Notes: generated by a model not told the origin, from the letters alone. 64,000 nucleotides of DNA from JAIBJN01 sp963802795 (GCA_963802795.1 CAWDJV010000005.1:930001-994000); one strand, 5' to 3'. Shown: positions 46,406-55,342, counted from the first letter of the stretch. Numbers and translations are program-made.

Positions 46406-46571
46406 GTGCCCCGCCAGGCAATGCGCGCCATCGCCTCTGCCCCGCGATCACGCGGCGCCTGATCCTACCCTCGTCCTCACCAAGGCTTCCCCAGCCTTGG
46501 CTGCGGACGAGTGCAGACTCAGGCTTGGTGCTCGCGACGCAGAGGCGGGGCAGCATTACCTGCCGGGGCAC
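46406..46571. repeat. 166-nt imperfect palindrome after carD
   Basis: The left arm (46406-46487) and right arm (46493-46571) are complementary at roughly three quarters of positions by eye. The ends match (GTGCCCC with GGGGCAC), and the centre is a perfect stem CCAAGGCT / AGCCTTGG around TCCCC. It starts at the base after the carD stop and fills most of the 216-base gap. No protein frame fits. It could be a small non-autonomous mobile element or a long RNA hairpin. Confidence 0.7.
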
Positions 46572-46621
46572 TGCTCCGACCACTGCGACAGCTTCGCCGG
46601 GCGCCCAGGCATCCTTGTCGG

Positions 46622-47501
46622 ATGCTCCTCCGCGCTGCGCTCGTCGCCTGTCTGCTCGCCGCGCTCCTCGCCGGATGCAGTGGTGAAAGCGGGGAGGACT
46701 CCGCCTCCTCGACTCTTCTCGCTCCCTCCTCCTTCCAGGAGGTCGTCGTCGCGGAGCTCCGTGGCGCGGGGCTGGAGGCGGAGCCGGGCTCCGACCTCGA
46801 GGTGCGAGGCGACTCGGGGCCCGAACTGGGTTCAGCTCGACCTTGCGGAGGCGTTCGAGAGCTACGAGCAGGACCCCGGGCGCAGGGACGAGCTCGTCGC
46901 CGGAGTCGTCGAGGAAGCCGAGCAGCGCCTCGATGCGGGGGTCGGAGACACGGCGCTGGACGACGTGCGTTCCGACGTCATGCCGCTCCTGAAGGCGCCC
47001 TTCGAGCTCCGGACATACGGCTTCGAACCGGCCGTCACCCCGTTTCCGGGAGATCTCGCCGCCATCTACGCGGTCGACACGCCCGAGGCGTTCACCATCG
47101 TCCGGCCGCAGGACGTCGAGAACTGGGGCATTTCGATCGAGCAGCTTCACGAGCTCGCGGTCGGCAACCTCAGGCGGCAGACGAACGAGGAGCAGCCGCT
47201 CCTCTGCGAGCCCGCCGAGGGCCTGGAGCTCTGCGGCTGGGCCTCCGGCGACGGGTACGACGCGACGCGCATGATCGTGCCCGGGCTCAGGCGTCAGATC
47301 GTGAAAGAGTACGGAGGCCCCGCCGCCTACGCAGTGCCAATGGAGAACGTCTTCGTCGCCCTTCCGCTCGAGCTCCTCCGCCGCGGCAAGACCGAGGAGG
47401 CTTTTCGCACGAAGGTCGAGCGGGACTTCCAGACCTCGGAGGACCCGCTGAGCCCCTTGATCTTCGTCGAGCGCGACGGAGAGCTCGTCGTCAAGCGGTG
47501 A
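46622..47501 (+). pseudogene. DUF1444 lipoprotein, interrupted by a one-base frameshift
   Basis: The N-terminal part has a lipobox (LLAALLAGCSG, Cys19) and runs to about 46813. One frame later the protein continues with NWVQLDLAEAFESYEQDPGR, VMPLLKAPFELRTYGFEP, AIYAVDTPEAFTIVRPQDVE and GWASGDGYDATRMIVPGLRR to 47501. Those blocks match the DUF1444 (YtpQ) family of unknown function. Removing one base in GGGGCCC near 46818-46824 restores about 292 residues. The stop overlaps the ispD GTG (GTGA). Confidence 0.8.
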
Positions 47502-48175
47502 GCGGGCTCTGGGCGGTGCTGGTGGCCGCGGGGCGCGGCGAGCGCTTCGGTCACGACCGGCCCAAGGCCTTCGCCAACCTGGGAGGCAGGCCGCTCCTCG
47601 CCGCGAGCCTCGAGCGCCTGGAGCGGTCGGAGTGGGTCGAGGCTATCGTCGTCGCCGCGCCCGAGGAGTGGGAGGAGCCGACCATCCTCCTCGCCGAGGA
47701 GCTCGGCGCCGGCACCGTCCACGCGGTCGTCACCGGGGGAGCGACGCGCGCCGACTCGGTGCGGGCCGGCGTGGGGGAGGTCCCCGACGATGCGGCCGTC
47801 ATCCTGGTGCACGACGCAGCGCGGCCGCTCCTGCCGGAGGAGGTCGTCGAGCGTGTGGTCGCCGGCCTGGCCGAGGGTTGGGACGGCGTTGTGCCCGCGC
47901 TGCCCCTGGCCGACACCGTGAAGCGCGCCGAGGGCGAAGCCGTCGCCGAGACCGTCGACCGAACCGGGCTCTACGCGGTCCAGACTCCGCAGGTGTTCCT
48001 CGCCGAAGCCCTTCGCCGGGCTCTCGCGCGCGGCGGCGACGCCACCGACTGCGCGGGGCTGGTCGAGGCCGCGGGCGGTCGCGTGCGGCTCGTCGAAGGC
48101 GACCGGCGGCTCCTCAAGGTGACGACTCCCGCGGACCTCGCCCTCGTCGAGACACTGCTCGCCGCCGAGGCATGA
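47498..48175 (+). CDS. ispD: 2-C-methyl-D-erythritol 4-phosphate cytidylyltransferase
   Basis: The 225-residue enzyme has the CTP-binding loop VLVAAGRGERFGHDRPKAF, the VTGGATRADSVRAG segment and VHDAARPLLP. LYAVQTPQVFLAEALRRAL and LLKVTTPADLALVE close the fold. It makes CDP-ME in the MEP isoprenoid pathway. GTG start coupled to the upstream stop, and its own stop overlaps the PHP gene (ATGA). ispF follows after that gene, so two MEP steps share this operon. Confidence 0.95.
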   Translation: MSGLWAVLVAAGRGERFGHDRPKAFANLGGRPLLAASLERLERSEWVEAIVVAAPEEWEEPTILLAEELGAGTVHAVVTGGATRADSVRAGVGEVPDDAAVILVHDAARPLLPEEVVERVVAGLAEGWDGVVPALPLADTVKRAEGEAVAETVDRTGLYAVQTPQVFLAEALRRALARGGDATDCAGLVEAAGGRVRLVEGDRRLLKVTTPADLALVETLLAAEA

Positions 48176-48999
48176 TCGTCGACTACCACATGCACCTGCG
48201 AGGGCCCGCGGACGGCAGGGAGGGCCCCATCGACCACACCGTGGAGGCGGTCGAGCGCTTCGTCGAGCAGGCTGCCGCGCGCGGGATCGACGAGATCGGC
48301 TTCACCGAGCACATGTACTACTTCAACCAGCTCGCGGACTTCCCGCAGCATCCCTACCAGCGCTCGAAGGTCGCCCACGATCTGGACTCGTACTGCAACG
48401 CGGTCGGCGAGGCGAAGCGGCGAGGGCTCCCGGTGAAGCTCGGTCTCGAGGTGGACTGGCACCGCGGACGGCTGGACGAGCTCGGCGAGCGGCTCGCGCC
48501 GTATCCGTGGGACTTCCTGCTCGGCTCGGTCCACATCGTCGACGGCGAGGCCGTCGACATGGAGCCGGGCCTCTGGGGCGAGCTCACCGTCGAGGACGTC
48601 TGGCGCCGCTACCTCGGAGCCTTCGTGGAACTTGCCGGGAGTGGAGTCGCCGACGTCCTGGCCCATGCCGATCTCCCGAAGATCTTCGGACGGCGCCCGG
48701 GGGCGGAGGCGCTCGCCTCGTTCCACGAGGAGGCGGCGACGGCGATCGCCGCGGCGGGAGCGGCCGTCGAAGTCTCCACGGCCGGCCTCCGCAAGCCCGT
48801 CGGTGAGCTGTACCCGTCGCGCGACCTGCTCGCCCGCTGCCGGGAGCGCGGCGTCGCCGCGACGCTCGCGTCGGACGCACACGTCGCCCAGGACGTGGGG
48901 CGGGACTTCGAGGCCGCTCTCGAGCACCTCCACACGGCCGGGTACGAGACCGTGACCGTCTTCGACGGCCGCGTCGGTCGCCAGGAGCCGCTGGGGTGA
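48172..48999 (+). CDS. PHP-domain phosphatase (histidinol-phosphatase HisK-like)
   Basis: The 275-residue enzyme has the PHP metal motifs VDYHMHLRG (HxH), IGFTEHMYYF, LGLEVDWHRG, SVHIVDG, LAHADLPKIFG and TLASDAHV near the C-terminus. These provide a trinuclear metal site for phosphoester hydrolysis. The family includes histidinol-phosphate phosphatase; that role is likely but not proven here, since no other his gene is in view. It is embedded between ispD and ispF with 4-base overlaps on both sides. Confidence 0.88.
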   Translation: MIVDYHMHLRGPADGREGPIDHTVEAVERFVEQAAARGIDEIGFTEHMYYFNQLADFPQHPYQRSKVAHDLDSYCNAVGEAKRRGLPVKLGLEVDWHRGRLDELGERLAPYPWDFLLGSVHIVDGEAVDMEPGLWGELTVEDVWRRYLGAFVELAGSGVADVLAHADLPKIFGRRPGAEALASFHEEAATAIAAAGAAVEVSTAGLRKPVGELYPSRDLLARCRERGVAATLASDAHVAQDVGRDFEAALEHLHTAGYETVTVFDGRVGRQEPLG

Positions 49000-49478
49000 C
49001 CGACTTCCGCGTGGGGATCGGCGTCGACGCGCACGCCTTCTCCGAGGAGGCGCGGCTCGTCCTCGGCGGCGTCGAGTTCCCCGGCGAGGCCGGCCTCGCC
49101 GGACACTCGGACGGCGACGTGGTGGTCCACGCGCTCGTCGACGCGATCCTCGGCGCTGCCCGCCTCGGGGACATCGGCAGCTTCTTTCCCTCGAACGACC
49201 CGCAGTGGCAGGGCGCGTCGTCGCTTCGCTTCCTGGGGCGCGCCGCGGCGGCGGTTCGGGAGGCCGGCTTCGAGCTGGTGAACGCCGACTGCATCCTCGT
49301 GGGCGAGCGGCCGCGCATCTCGGGGAAGCGCGCCGAGATGGAGTCGAGGCTGGCCGCGGCCATGGGCGTTCCCGCCGAGCTCGTCTCCGTCCGTGCGACC
49401 ACGACGGACGGCCTCGGGTTCACCGGACGCGGCGAGGGCCTGGCGGCGCAGGCTGTGGCGCTGCTCCGAGCCGACTAG
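48996..49478 (+). CDS. ispF: 2-C-methyl-D-erythritol 2,4-cyclodiphosphate synthase
   Basis: The 160-residue enzyme has the metal ligands Asp11 and His13 (GVDAHAF) and His45 (GHSDGDVVVHAL). The blocks GDIGSFFPSNDPQW and TTTDGLGFTGRGEGLAAQAV follow. It cyclises CDP-ME-2P in the MEP pathway. GTG start overlapping the PHP gene stop (GTGA). The operon ends here; the next gene is convergent, 4 bases away if the MTH938-like protein is read to its restored stop. Confidence 0.95.
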   Translation: MTDFRVGIGVDAHAFSEEARLVLGGVEFPGEAGLAGHSDGDVVVHALVDAILGAARLGDIGSFFPSNDPQWQGASSLRFLGRAAAAVREAGFELVNADCILVGERPRISGKRAEMESRLAAAMGVPAELVSVRATTTDGLGFTGRGEGLAAQAVALLRAD

Positions 49479-49482
49479 CGCA

Positions 49483-49825
49483 CTAGCAAGTGAGGTGGAG
49501 CGCGGCGGCCGCCGCGGCCGGGTTGAGCTCGCCGTAGCGGTGGACGGCCTCGTCGGTCCGCATCGTCTCGACCTCGACGCCGCGCGCTCTGCAGAAGCTC
49601 GAGCGTCACCGGGTCCGGGAGCATCCGCCCGTCGGCCCCGGTTCCGATCACGAGGCGTTGCGGGAGCTCGTCCAGCACCTCTTCGAGGTCCTCGATGACG
49701 AGCGAATGCCCCTCGCGTCGCCGCCAGTTGCGGAGGACGCGGCCCGGCAGGACGACGACGTCCGCGGTCTCCTCCCGCCCGTCGACGAGCACGCGGCCAA
49801 AGCGGTAGCCCTCGATCCGGCCCAC
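49483..49825 (-). pseudogene. MTH938/AAMDC-like protein, frameshifted near the C-terminus
   Basis: A GTG at 49825 opens GRIEGYRFGRVLVDGREETA, then VVVLPGRVLRNWRRREGHSL and RLVIGTGADGRMLPDPVTLE, matching the MTH938-like (DUF498) fold of about 115 residues. After LELLQ the frame breaks. One frame later it reads ARGVEVETMRTDEAVHRYGE, then NPAAAAAALHLTC and a stop at 49483, the normal family ending. One extra base lies near 49586-49592 (GCTCTGC). Unbroken, the gene would not overlap ispF. Function unknown. Confidence 0.75.
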
Positions 49826-49844
49826 GCCGGCAGGGTAGCGCCGT

Positions 49845-50921
49845 TCACGCCGCGCGAGGCAGGGTGAAGGAGACGCGGGCGCCGCCTTCCGGGCTGCTCT
49901 CGGCCCAGATCCTGCCGCCGTGGGCCTCCACGAGGCCGCGCGCGATCGCGAGCCCGAGGCCGGCGCCGCCGCGCTCGCGCGACCGCGCACGGTCGCCGCG
50001 CCAGAAACGGTCGAACATGCGCTGCACGGCCTCCGAGGAGAGCCCCTCTCCGCTGTCCTCGACAGTCACTCGCACCTCCTGATCGAGCGGCTCCACAACG
50101 ATCCCGACGGTGCCGTCCGACGGCGTGTGGCGCAGCGCGTTCGTGAGCAGGTTGTAGAGGACACGCTCGATCTTCTCCGGAGCCGCGCGCACGGTCGCAT
50201 CCCGGCCGTTCACCTCCGCGTTGAGGGTGACGTGACGGGCCGTCGCCTCCGCCTCCAGCCCGCGCACGCACGAGGTCACCAGGGGGCCGAGCGGGAGGTC
50301 GTGGAGCTCCAGGGTGAGGACGCCGGCGTCGATGCGCGCCAGCTCGAAGAGGTCGTCGACGAGAAGCCCCAGCGTCCGCACCTGTTCCCGCATCGCCGGC
50401 AGGTAGTGCTCCGGCTCGGCCAGCCCGTCCTCGAGAGCCTCGAGCATCGCCTGCATCGAGGCGAGCGGCGTGCGGAGGTCGTGACTGGCCCAGGCGACGA
50501 GCTGGCGGCGGGCATCGAAAAGCCCTTCGACGTTTTCGGCCATCTCGTTGAAGGACTCGGCCAGCTCCGCCAGCTCTGCCGGACCGCTCTCGGGCGCCCG
50601 CGCCGCAAGGTCGCCGCGGGCGAGGGCCGACGACGCGGCGCGGACGCGCTCGATCGACTGCAGGATCGAGCCGCCGAGGAGGAATGCGGCGGCGAGCGCG
50701 GCGGTGGAGGAGGCGGCGGCGACGGCGAGGATCGTGAGGTCGTGCTCCGAGCTGAACATCGCCACGCCGGAGAGGAGCACGGCCGCGAGCGGCAGCAGCA
50801 CCGCGACGAGCCCGAGCCCGGCGAGCTGGAGCCGCAGCGTCGGGAGGCGGCGGAGGAGCAGGGCCGCGGCGAGCCCGGCGGCGAGCGTTGCACCGGCGAC
50901 GACGAGCGCGAAGGCGATCAC
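49845..50921 (-). CDS. membrane sensor histidine kinase (HAMP, HisKA, HATPase)
   Basis: The 358-residue protein has two or three N-terminal membrane helices (about 3-25, 33-52, 63-85) with almost no external domain, then HAMP (about 86-137). HisKA has phospho-acceptor His147 in WASHDLRTPLASMQ. The ATPase has N-box ERVLYNLLTNALRHTP, GEGLSSEAVQRMFDRFWRGD and RGGAGLGLAIARGLVEAHGG. The short loops suggest it senses a membrane state rather than a solute. GTG start overlapping the regulator stop (GTGA), so the two are translationally coupled. Confidence 0.92.
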   Translation of the reverse strand: MIAFALVVAGATLAAGLAAALLLRRLPTLRLQLAGLGLVAVLLPLAAVLLSGVAMFSSEHDLTILAVAAASSTAALAAAFLLGGSILQSIERVRAASSALARGDLAARAPESGPAELAELAESFNEMAENVEGLFDARRQLVAWASHDLRTPLASMQAMLEALEDGLAEPEHYLPAMREQVRTLGLLVDDLFELARIDAGVLTLELHDLPLGPLVTSCVRGLEAEATARHVTLNAEVNGRDATVRAAPEKIERVLYNLLTNALRHTPSDGTVGIVVEPLDQEVRVTVEDSGEGLSSEAVQRMFDRFWRGDRARSRERGGAGLGLAIARGLVEAHGGRIWAESSPEGGARVSFTLPRAA

Positions 50922-51595
50922 GGGGCGAACCTGTAGCCCACGCCCCAGACCGTCTGGAGGAAGCGCGGCCGCGAGGGATCGTCCTCGACCTTCTCGCGAA
51001 GGCGGCGGACATGCACGGTGACGGTGCCCGTGTCGAGTGCCGCCTCGTAGCCCCAGACCCGGTCCATGAGCTGGTCGCGGGAGAACACCTGGCGCGGGTG
51101 GTTGGCGAGAAACCAGAGGAGGTCGAACTCCTTGGCCGTGAGGCGGAGCGCCTCGCCGCTCCTCGCCACTTCGCGGGTGCGTGCGTCGATCTCGAGCTCC
51201 TCGAAGGTCAGGCGCTCCGCCCTGGAGACGCTCGGGCCGGTCCGACGGAGCACGGTGCGGACCCGCGCGGCCAGCTCGCGCGGCGAGAACGGCTTCGTGA
51301 CGTAGTCGTCCGCGCCGAGCTCGAGCCCGACGATGCGGTCGGCCTCCTCGCCGCGGGCCGTGAGCATGATCACCGGGACGTCCGAGCGGGCCCGAAGCCA
51401 GCGGCAGAGATCGAGCCCGTCCGTCCCGGGAAGCATGAGGTCGAGCACGACGAGGTTGGGCGACTCCTGCTCGATGAACCCGCGGGCCGTGTCCCCGTCG
51501 CCCGCCTCGAGCGTGCGGAAGCCCTCGCGCCGGAGGTAGCTGACGACAACCTCGCGCACGATCGGCTCGTCGTCGACCACGAGGACGGTGGTCAT
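50918..51595 (-). CDS. OmpR/PhoB-family response regulator
   Basis: The 225-residue protein has a receiver domain (TVLVVDDEPIVREVVVSYLR, phospho-acceptor Asp in LVVLDLMLPGTDG, switch Lys in DYVTKPFSPREL). A winged-helix DNA-binding domain follows (LRLTAKEFDLLWFLANHPRQ, then RDQLMDRVWGYEA and TVTVHVRRLREKVEDDP). It is the partner of the downstream kinase, with a 4-base overlap. ATG at 51595 fits the family start; another ATG at 51610 would add five residues. Confidence 0.94.
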   Translation of the reverse strand: MTTVLVVDDEPIVREVVVSYLRREGFRTLEAGDGDTARGFIEQESPNLVVLDLMLPGTDGLDLCRWLRARSDVPVIMLTARGEEADRIVGLELGADDYVTKPFSPRELAARVRTVLRRTGPSVSRAERLTFEELEIDARTREVARSGEALRLTAKEFDLLWFLANHPRQVFSRDQLMDRVWGYEAALDTGTVTVHVRRLREKVEDDPSRPRFLQTVWGVGYRFAP

Positions 51596-51651
51596 GCCTC
51601 TATTGAACATCCTTCGCAGGGCTCATTCGTTACGGGGTTCTTAACTCGCCC

Positions 51652-52368
51652 TTAAGGCGGGAGCGAGACGAGCCCGTCGCTCACGCGCACGAGCCCGTCG
51701 CGCTCGAGCGCGATGACGGCGTCGGCGTCGAGCCCCGCGGCACGCCGCGGACGGTCGGCGACCGCTCGGAGGACGTAGGCGCGGCGCTGGCGAAAGGAGC
51801 CCTCGAAGCGGCCCTGGCGCCGCAGCGGCTCGTAACGGCGACCGCGGGAGGGGCACTCCCGGGCAAGCGGGCAGGCGCCGCAGCGCGGCACCCGCGCGAG
51901 GCAGACCGTCGCACCGAGGTCCATGAGCGCCTGTCCGCACCGCGGTCCGAAGCGATGGCCGGTCCGCTCCTGCACGCGACGGACGTTCGTGTCTTCGGGC
52001 AGGACGGCCGCGCCGAATGCGAACGCCGCCACGGCGTCCGCCGTGTAGCGCCCGACGCCGGGCAGCTCGGTGAGGTCGTCCGGCCACCCCTCAGCCGCGA
52101 TCCGCCGCGCCGCTCGATGGAGGTTGACCGCGCGCCGGTTGTACCCGAGGCCCTGCCACTCGCGGATGACGTCTGCGAGCGCCGCGGCCGCGAGCCCCTC
52201 AACGGTCGGCCACCGCTCGAGCCAGGCCAGGTAGCGAGGCACGACCCGCTCGACCTGCGTCTGCTGGAGCATGACCTCGGAGACGAGAACTGCATACGGA
52301 TCAGAGGTCTTCCTCCAGGGCAGATCACGCCCATGCGTCTCGAACCAGGCTAGGAGTAGGTCGTTCAG
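51652..52368 (-). CDS. mutY: A/G-specific adenine glycosylase, short form with CTG start
   Basis: The protein is about 238 residues: ETHGRDLPWRKTSDPYAVLV, EVMLQQTQVERVVPRYLAWL with the catalytic Glu region, then ELPGVGRYTADAVAAFAFGA (hairpin and catalytic Asp). The iron-sulfur cysteines are in CLARVPRCGACPLARECPSR. The C-terminal NUDIX-like domain of full-length MutY is absent. Coding similarity extends 32 codons upstream of the first ATG (52272) to a CTG at 52368. That CTG forms CTGA with the stop of the upstream gene, just as ATGA overlaps do elsewhere. A non-standard start is therefore likely. Confidence 0.85.
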   Translation of the reverse strand: MNDLLLAWFETHGRDLPWRKTSDPYAVLVSEVMLQQTQVERVVPRYLAWLERWPTVEGLAAAALADVIREWQGLGYNRRAVNLHRAARRIAAEGWPDDLTELPGVGRYTADAVAAFAFGAAVLPEDTNVRRVQERTGHRFGPRCGQALMDLGATVCLARVPRCGACPLARECPSRGRRYEPLRRQGRFEGSFRQRRAYVLRAVADRPRRAAGLDADAVIALERDGLVRVSDGLVSLPP

Positions 52369-53504
52369 CCCTCGACCTCGCCGACACCGAGATAGCTGAA
52401 ATCCCCCTCGCGGACCGTGAGCCGCGTTGCCTGCCGGAGGTCGATGTCACCGTTGGAGTCGAAGCTCCAGCGTCCCAGCAGGCCGTCGAAGTCGCGAGTC
52501 GCGAGGACAGCCCGGGTGATGGCGGCGCGATCCCTGGCGCCGACCTCCTCGACGGCCGCAAGCACCGCACCGACGGCGTCGTACGCAGAGGCGGCGTAGC
52601 ACTCCGGCTCCTGCCCGTAGGTCGTCACGTAGCGGTCGAAGAAGGCGCGGCCGGGCCCCTCCAGGAGCGCGGGTGGGACGCCGCCGAAGGTGATGAGCGT
52701 CCCTTCGGCATGCTCGGCGGCATCCTCGATGAAGGCGTGCTCGAACAGCGTGTCGGCGCCCATCATGGTCGCGGACGGCAACGCTGTTCGGATGTCGCGC
52801 CACAGCGGGCCCGCCCCGTTCTGGATGATCCCTCCGTAGAAGACGAGATCGGGCTGCTGCGGGGCGATCGTCCCCGCAAGCTCGCGGTAGTCCTCCTGCT
52901 TCGGGACGATCGCAAGCGGTGGCTGGACGAGCTCGATGCCAAACGCGACGCAGCTCCGTCCGAACGGCTCGGCGACACCGCGCCCGCAGGGCTCGCCGTC
53001 GTGCAGGACGGCGACGCGCCTGGCACCGAGCTCGAGGGCCCACTGCGCCGCGAACCGGCCCTGAAGATCGTCGCTCATCGCGGTCCGCGCGTAGCTGCGC
53101 ACCCCGGCCGGGTAGTGGATCTCCGGTTCGCCCGCCTCGAAGGGTCGCGTGAGGCCCGGATAGGTGTTGCAGGGCGAGATCTGCAGCAGCGGCCCAGCCT
53201 GGTTCGTGATCGGGATCGAGTACGGCGCAGCGTCCGTGTCGAGCGTGGCGATGTACGCGACGACGTCGGGATCGGCCGCCGCCTGCCGCGCGTTGGCCTG
53301 CTCGCGATCTGCGTCCCACGAGCCGCGCTCTTCGCTGCCGCCGTCGAGATCCTCGTAGACGATGGGCATGCCGGCGACGCGATGCTCCGCGTCCCCGAGG
53401 CGAAGCCGTATGGCGTTGACGATCGAATCGCTCTGACCGCGCGACGAGCCGCTGCGAGTCAGGCTCGAAACGAGCTTGACCTGTCCGGGGCGATCTCCGC
53501 TCAC
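52365..53504 (-). CDS. branched-chain-amino-acid-type solute-binding protein without signal peptide
   Basis: The 379-residue protein is of the Peripla_BP_6 (LivJ-like) family. QVKLVSSLTRSGSSRGQSDS, ARQAAADPDVVAYIATLDTD, PITNQAGPLLQISPCNTYPG and TAPQQPDL-type regions are followed by MGADTLFEHAFIEDA and ASAYDAVGAVLAAVEEVGAR. Most relatives have a signal or lipobox; here the domain begins about 10 residues after the GTG. The upstream stop is only 15 bases away, so there is no room for one. It sits between a histidine kinase and mutY on one strand. No permease or ATPase gene is nearby, so a sensory role is possible. Confidence 0.78.
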   Translation of the reverse strand: MSGDRPGQVKLVSSLTRSGSSRGQSDSIVNAIRLRLGDAEHRVAGMPIVYEDLDGGSEERGSWDADREQANARQAAADPDVVAYIATLDTDAAPYSIPITNQAGPLLQISPCNTYPGLTRPFEAGEPEIHYPAGVRSYARTAMSDDLQGRFAAQWALELGARRVAVLHDGEPCGRGVAEPFGRSCVAFGIELVQPPLAIVPKQEDYRELAGTIAPQQPDLVFYGGIIQNGAGPLWRDIRTALPSATMMGADTLFEHAFIEDAAEHAEGTLITFGGVPPALLEGPGRAFFDRYVTTYGQEPECYAASAYDAVGAVLAAVEEVGARDRAAITRAVLATRDFDGLLGRWSFDSNGDIDLRQATRLTVREGDFSYLGVGEVEG

Positions 53505-53522
53505 TGTGCTCTCTCCGCCACA

Positions 53523-55313
53523 TTACGACGCGAACGGGATCTCCGCCCTGACCCTTGTCCCGCCACCACTCGGGCTCCAGACCAGAAGCCGCCCGCCGAG
53601 CGCTTCGACACGGTCCGCCAGGCCGCGCAACCCTGAGCCGAGCTCCGTATCCGCGCCGCCGATCCCATCGTCGACGATCTCGACCACGACCCGGCCGTCC
53701 ACCTGGCTGACCTCGATGGCGGCGGCCGACGCGCTTGCGTGCTTCGCGACGTTCGCAAGGCTCTCGGAGACGAGGTAGTAGACCGCAACCTCGACCGGCT
53801 CGGGCAGGCGCCCGTCGATCTCGACCGCGAGACGAATTGGCACGGGCGCGCGAGCGGCGACTTGCTCGAGAGCGACTCCGAGGCCGTGGCCGCTCACAAC
53901 AGCGGGATGAATGCCCCGCGCAACCTCGCGTAGCTCCCCGAGCGACGTTGTGACCTCGTTTCTCGCGTGAGCAAGCCGGGCGCGGGCGTCACCGTCGGAG
54001 CCCAGCTCTTCCTCGAGCAGGCTCAGCTCGAGCGAGAGGGCGATCAGCCGCTGCTGGGCGCCGTCATGCAGGTTTCGCTCCAATCGCTGCCGCTCCCTCT
54101 GTCCCGCCTCGATCACCCGCGAACGGGATCCGCGCAGCTCTTCCAGCCGAGCCTTCAACTCTGCGTGCAGACGCCCGTTCTCGATTGCGATGCCGGCCGC
54201 TGCGCTGACCGCTTCGAGCAGCTCCGGCTCGTCGACGAGCGCAGGGTCGTGGACGAGCGCTGCAGCGTGTTCCCCGTTCCGGTCGATCATCGTCGTAGCC
54301 CTCCCGCTCTGCTCGCCCGGCAGCTCCACCGCACGGCCGTCGAGATCGGACCAGCTCCGGAACTGTGGAAGCCAGTACGCCACCGTCAACGACGGATCGC
54401 CGAGTGCGCGGGCGAGGGCATCGCGAAGCTCTCCCGGGGACGGCTCCGAGCGGAGCTCGACAAAGAGGTCTGCGACAGTCGAGCGCGCAAGCCGGGCGCG
54501 AAGGATGCCGCCGAGCACGACGAGGGGGATTGCGAAATACGCCCCCAGCACCAGCCATCTCGCCGGCTCGAATGCGATCTGGAACTTGTCGAGGCCGACG
54601 AGGACGGATCCCAGAAGGATGGCGACGGAACCAGCCAGTATGGGGACGAGTGCGCGTCGGAGCGGCGGGCTCGCGACGATCCAGCGCTTCGTCAAGGTGA
54701 CAGCCAGGACCACCGCGGCCAGTACGACCAGAGCACGCTGTGCGGAGTCGACGTTGCCGGCGACGGCATCGTTCGGCCAGACCACGATCGCGTTCTCAGG
54801 GCTCCCGCCGGTTTCGAAGAACAGCAACCAAGTCAGCTCCAAGGGAAACGCCATGAGCACGTACATCGCGATGACGAAGAGATCGAGCCTCCCCAGTCGC
54901 CCATCCGGGAATGCCAGGAGAAACCACACAAAGAAGAGGGCCCACGCGTCGCTGAGCCAGATCCCTGCTGTGAACAGGGCCGACGAATCCGCCTGAATGA
55001 GGATCTGCGCCAGGAGATACGTGGACCCGACCACCGTCATCAGCGGCCCGAGCGGATTCTCCGGTCGTCGTCCCCAGGCATAGAGGCCGCTGCCCGCGAA
55101 CGCCCAGCCGACCAAGGGCCTGAGCCCTGTCGGTGTGAAGACGCCGTCGAGGCCGTCGTTGGACACCGTCATCGCCAGGGCGGCGACGCCTGCGACCAGG
55201 ACGAAGACCCAAAGACCGCGCCGAACCCACGTCAGGGGCCTGATACGGCTAGGACTGGGCTCAGGCCTCGGAGGGGAGTTCGCGCTCGCCGAGAGAGCCT
55301 CGGACGTCGCCAC
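53523..55313 (-). CDS. NarL-type sensor histidine kinase (HisKA_3)
   Basis: The 596-residue protein has about eight hydrophobic segments at roughly 30-260, resembling a membrane sensor bundle, then a GAF-like linker. The HisKA_3 phospho-acceptor is in RQRLERNLHDGAQQRLIALS and the ATPase has YYLVSESLANVAKHASASAA, IVDDGIGGADTELGSGLRGL. This class pairs with NarL-type regulators; none is adjacent. The GTG at 55313 has GAGGAG five bases upstream. It heads an operon with the solute-binding protein and mutY. Confidence 0.88.
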   Translation of the reverse strand: MATSEALSASANSPPRPEPSPSRIRPLTWVRRGLWVFVLVAGVAALAMTVSNDGLDGVFTPTGLRPLVGWAFAGSGLYAWGRRPENPLGPLMTVVGSTYLLAQILIQADSSALFTAGIWLSDAWALFFVWFLLAFPDGRLGRLDLFVIAMYVLMAFPLELTWLLFFETGGSPENAIVVWPNDAVAGNVDSAQRALVVLAAVVLAVTLTKRWIVASPPLRRALVPILAGSVAILLGSVLVGLDKFQIAFEPARWLVLGAYFAIPLVVLGGILRARLARSTVADLFVELRSEPSPGELRDALARALGDPSLTVAYWLPQFRSWSDLDGRAVELPGEQSGRATTMIDRNGEHAAALVHDPALVDEPELLEAVSAAAGIAIENGRLHAELKARLEELRGSRSRVIEAGQRERQRLERNLHDGAQQRLIALSLELSLLEEELGSDGDARARLAHARNEVTTSLGELREVARGIHPAVVSGHGLGVALEQVAARAPVPIRLAVEIDGRLPEPVEVAVYYLVSESLANVAKHASASAAAIEVSQVDGRVVVEIVDDGIGGADTELGSGLRGLADRVEALGGRLLVWSPSGGGTRVRAEIPFAS

Positions 55314-55330
55314 ATGAACTCCTCTCTGGT

Positions 55331-55342
55331 GGTGCAAAAAAG
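55331..55342 (-). promoter_or_regulatory. CTTTTTTGCACC motif in the kinase leader
   Basis: The 12-base motif (minus strand) lies 18 bases before the kinase start. The identical 12-mer lies 24 bases before the 58-aa gene at 10166-10177, where its T-run ends a terminator. Here a weaker stem CTCTC/GAGAG precedes it. Confidence 0.35.
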
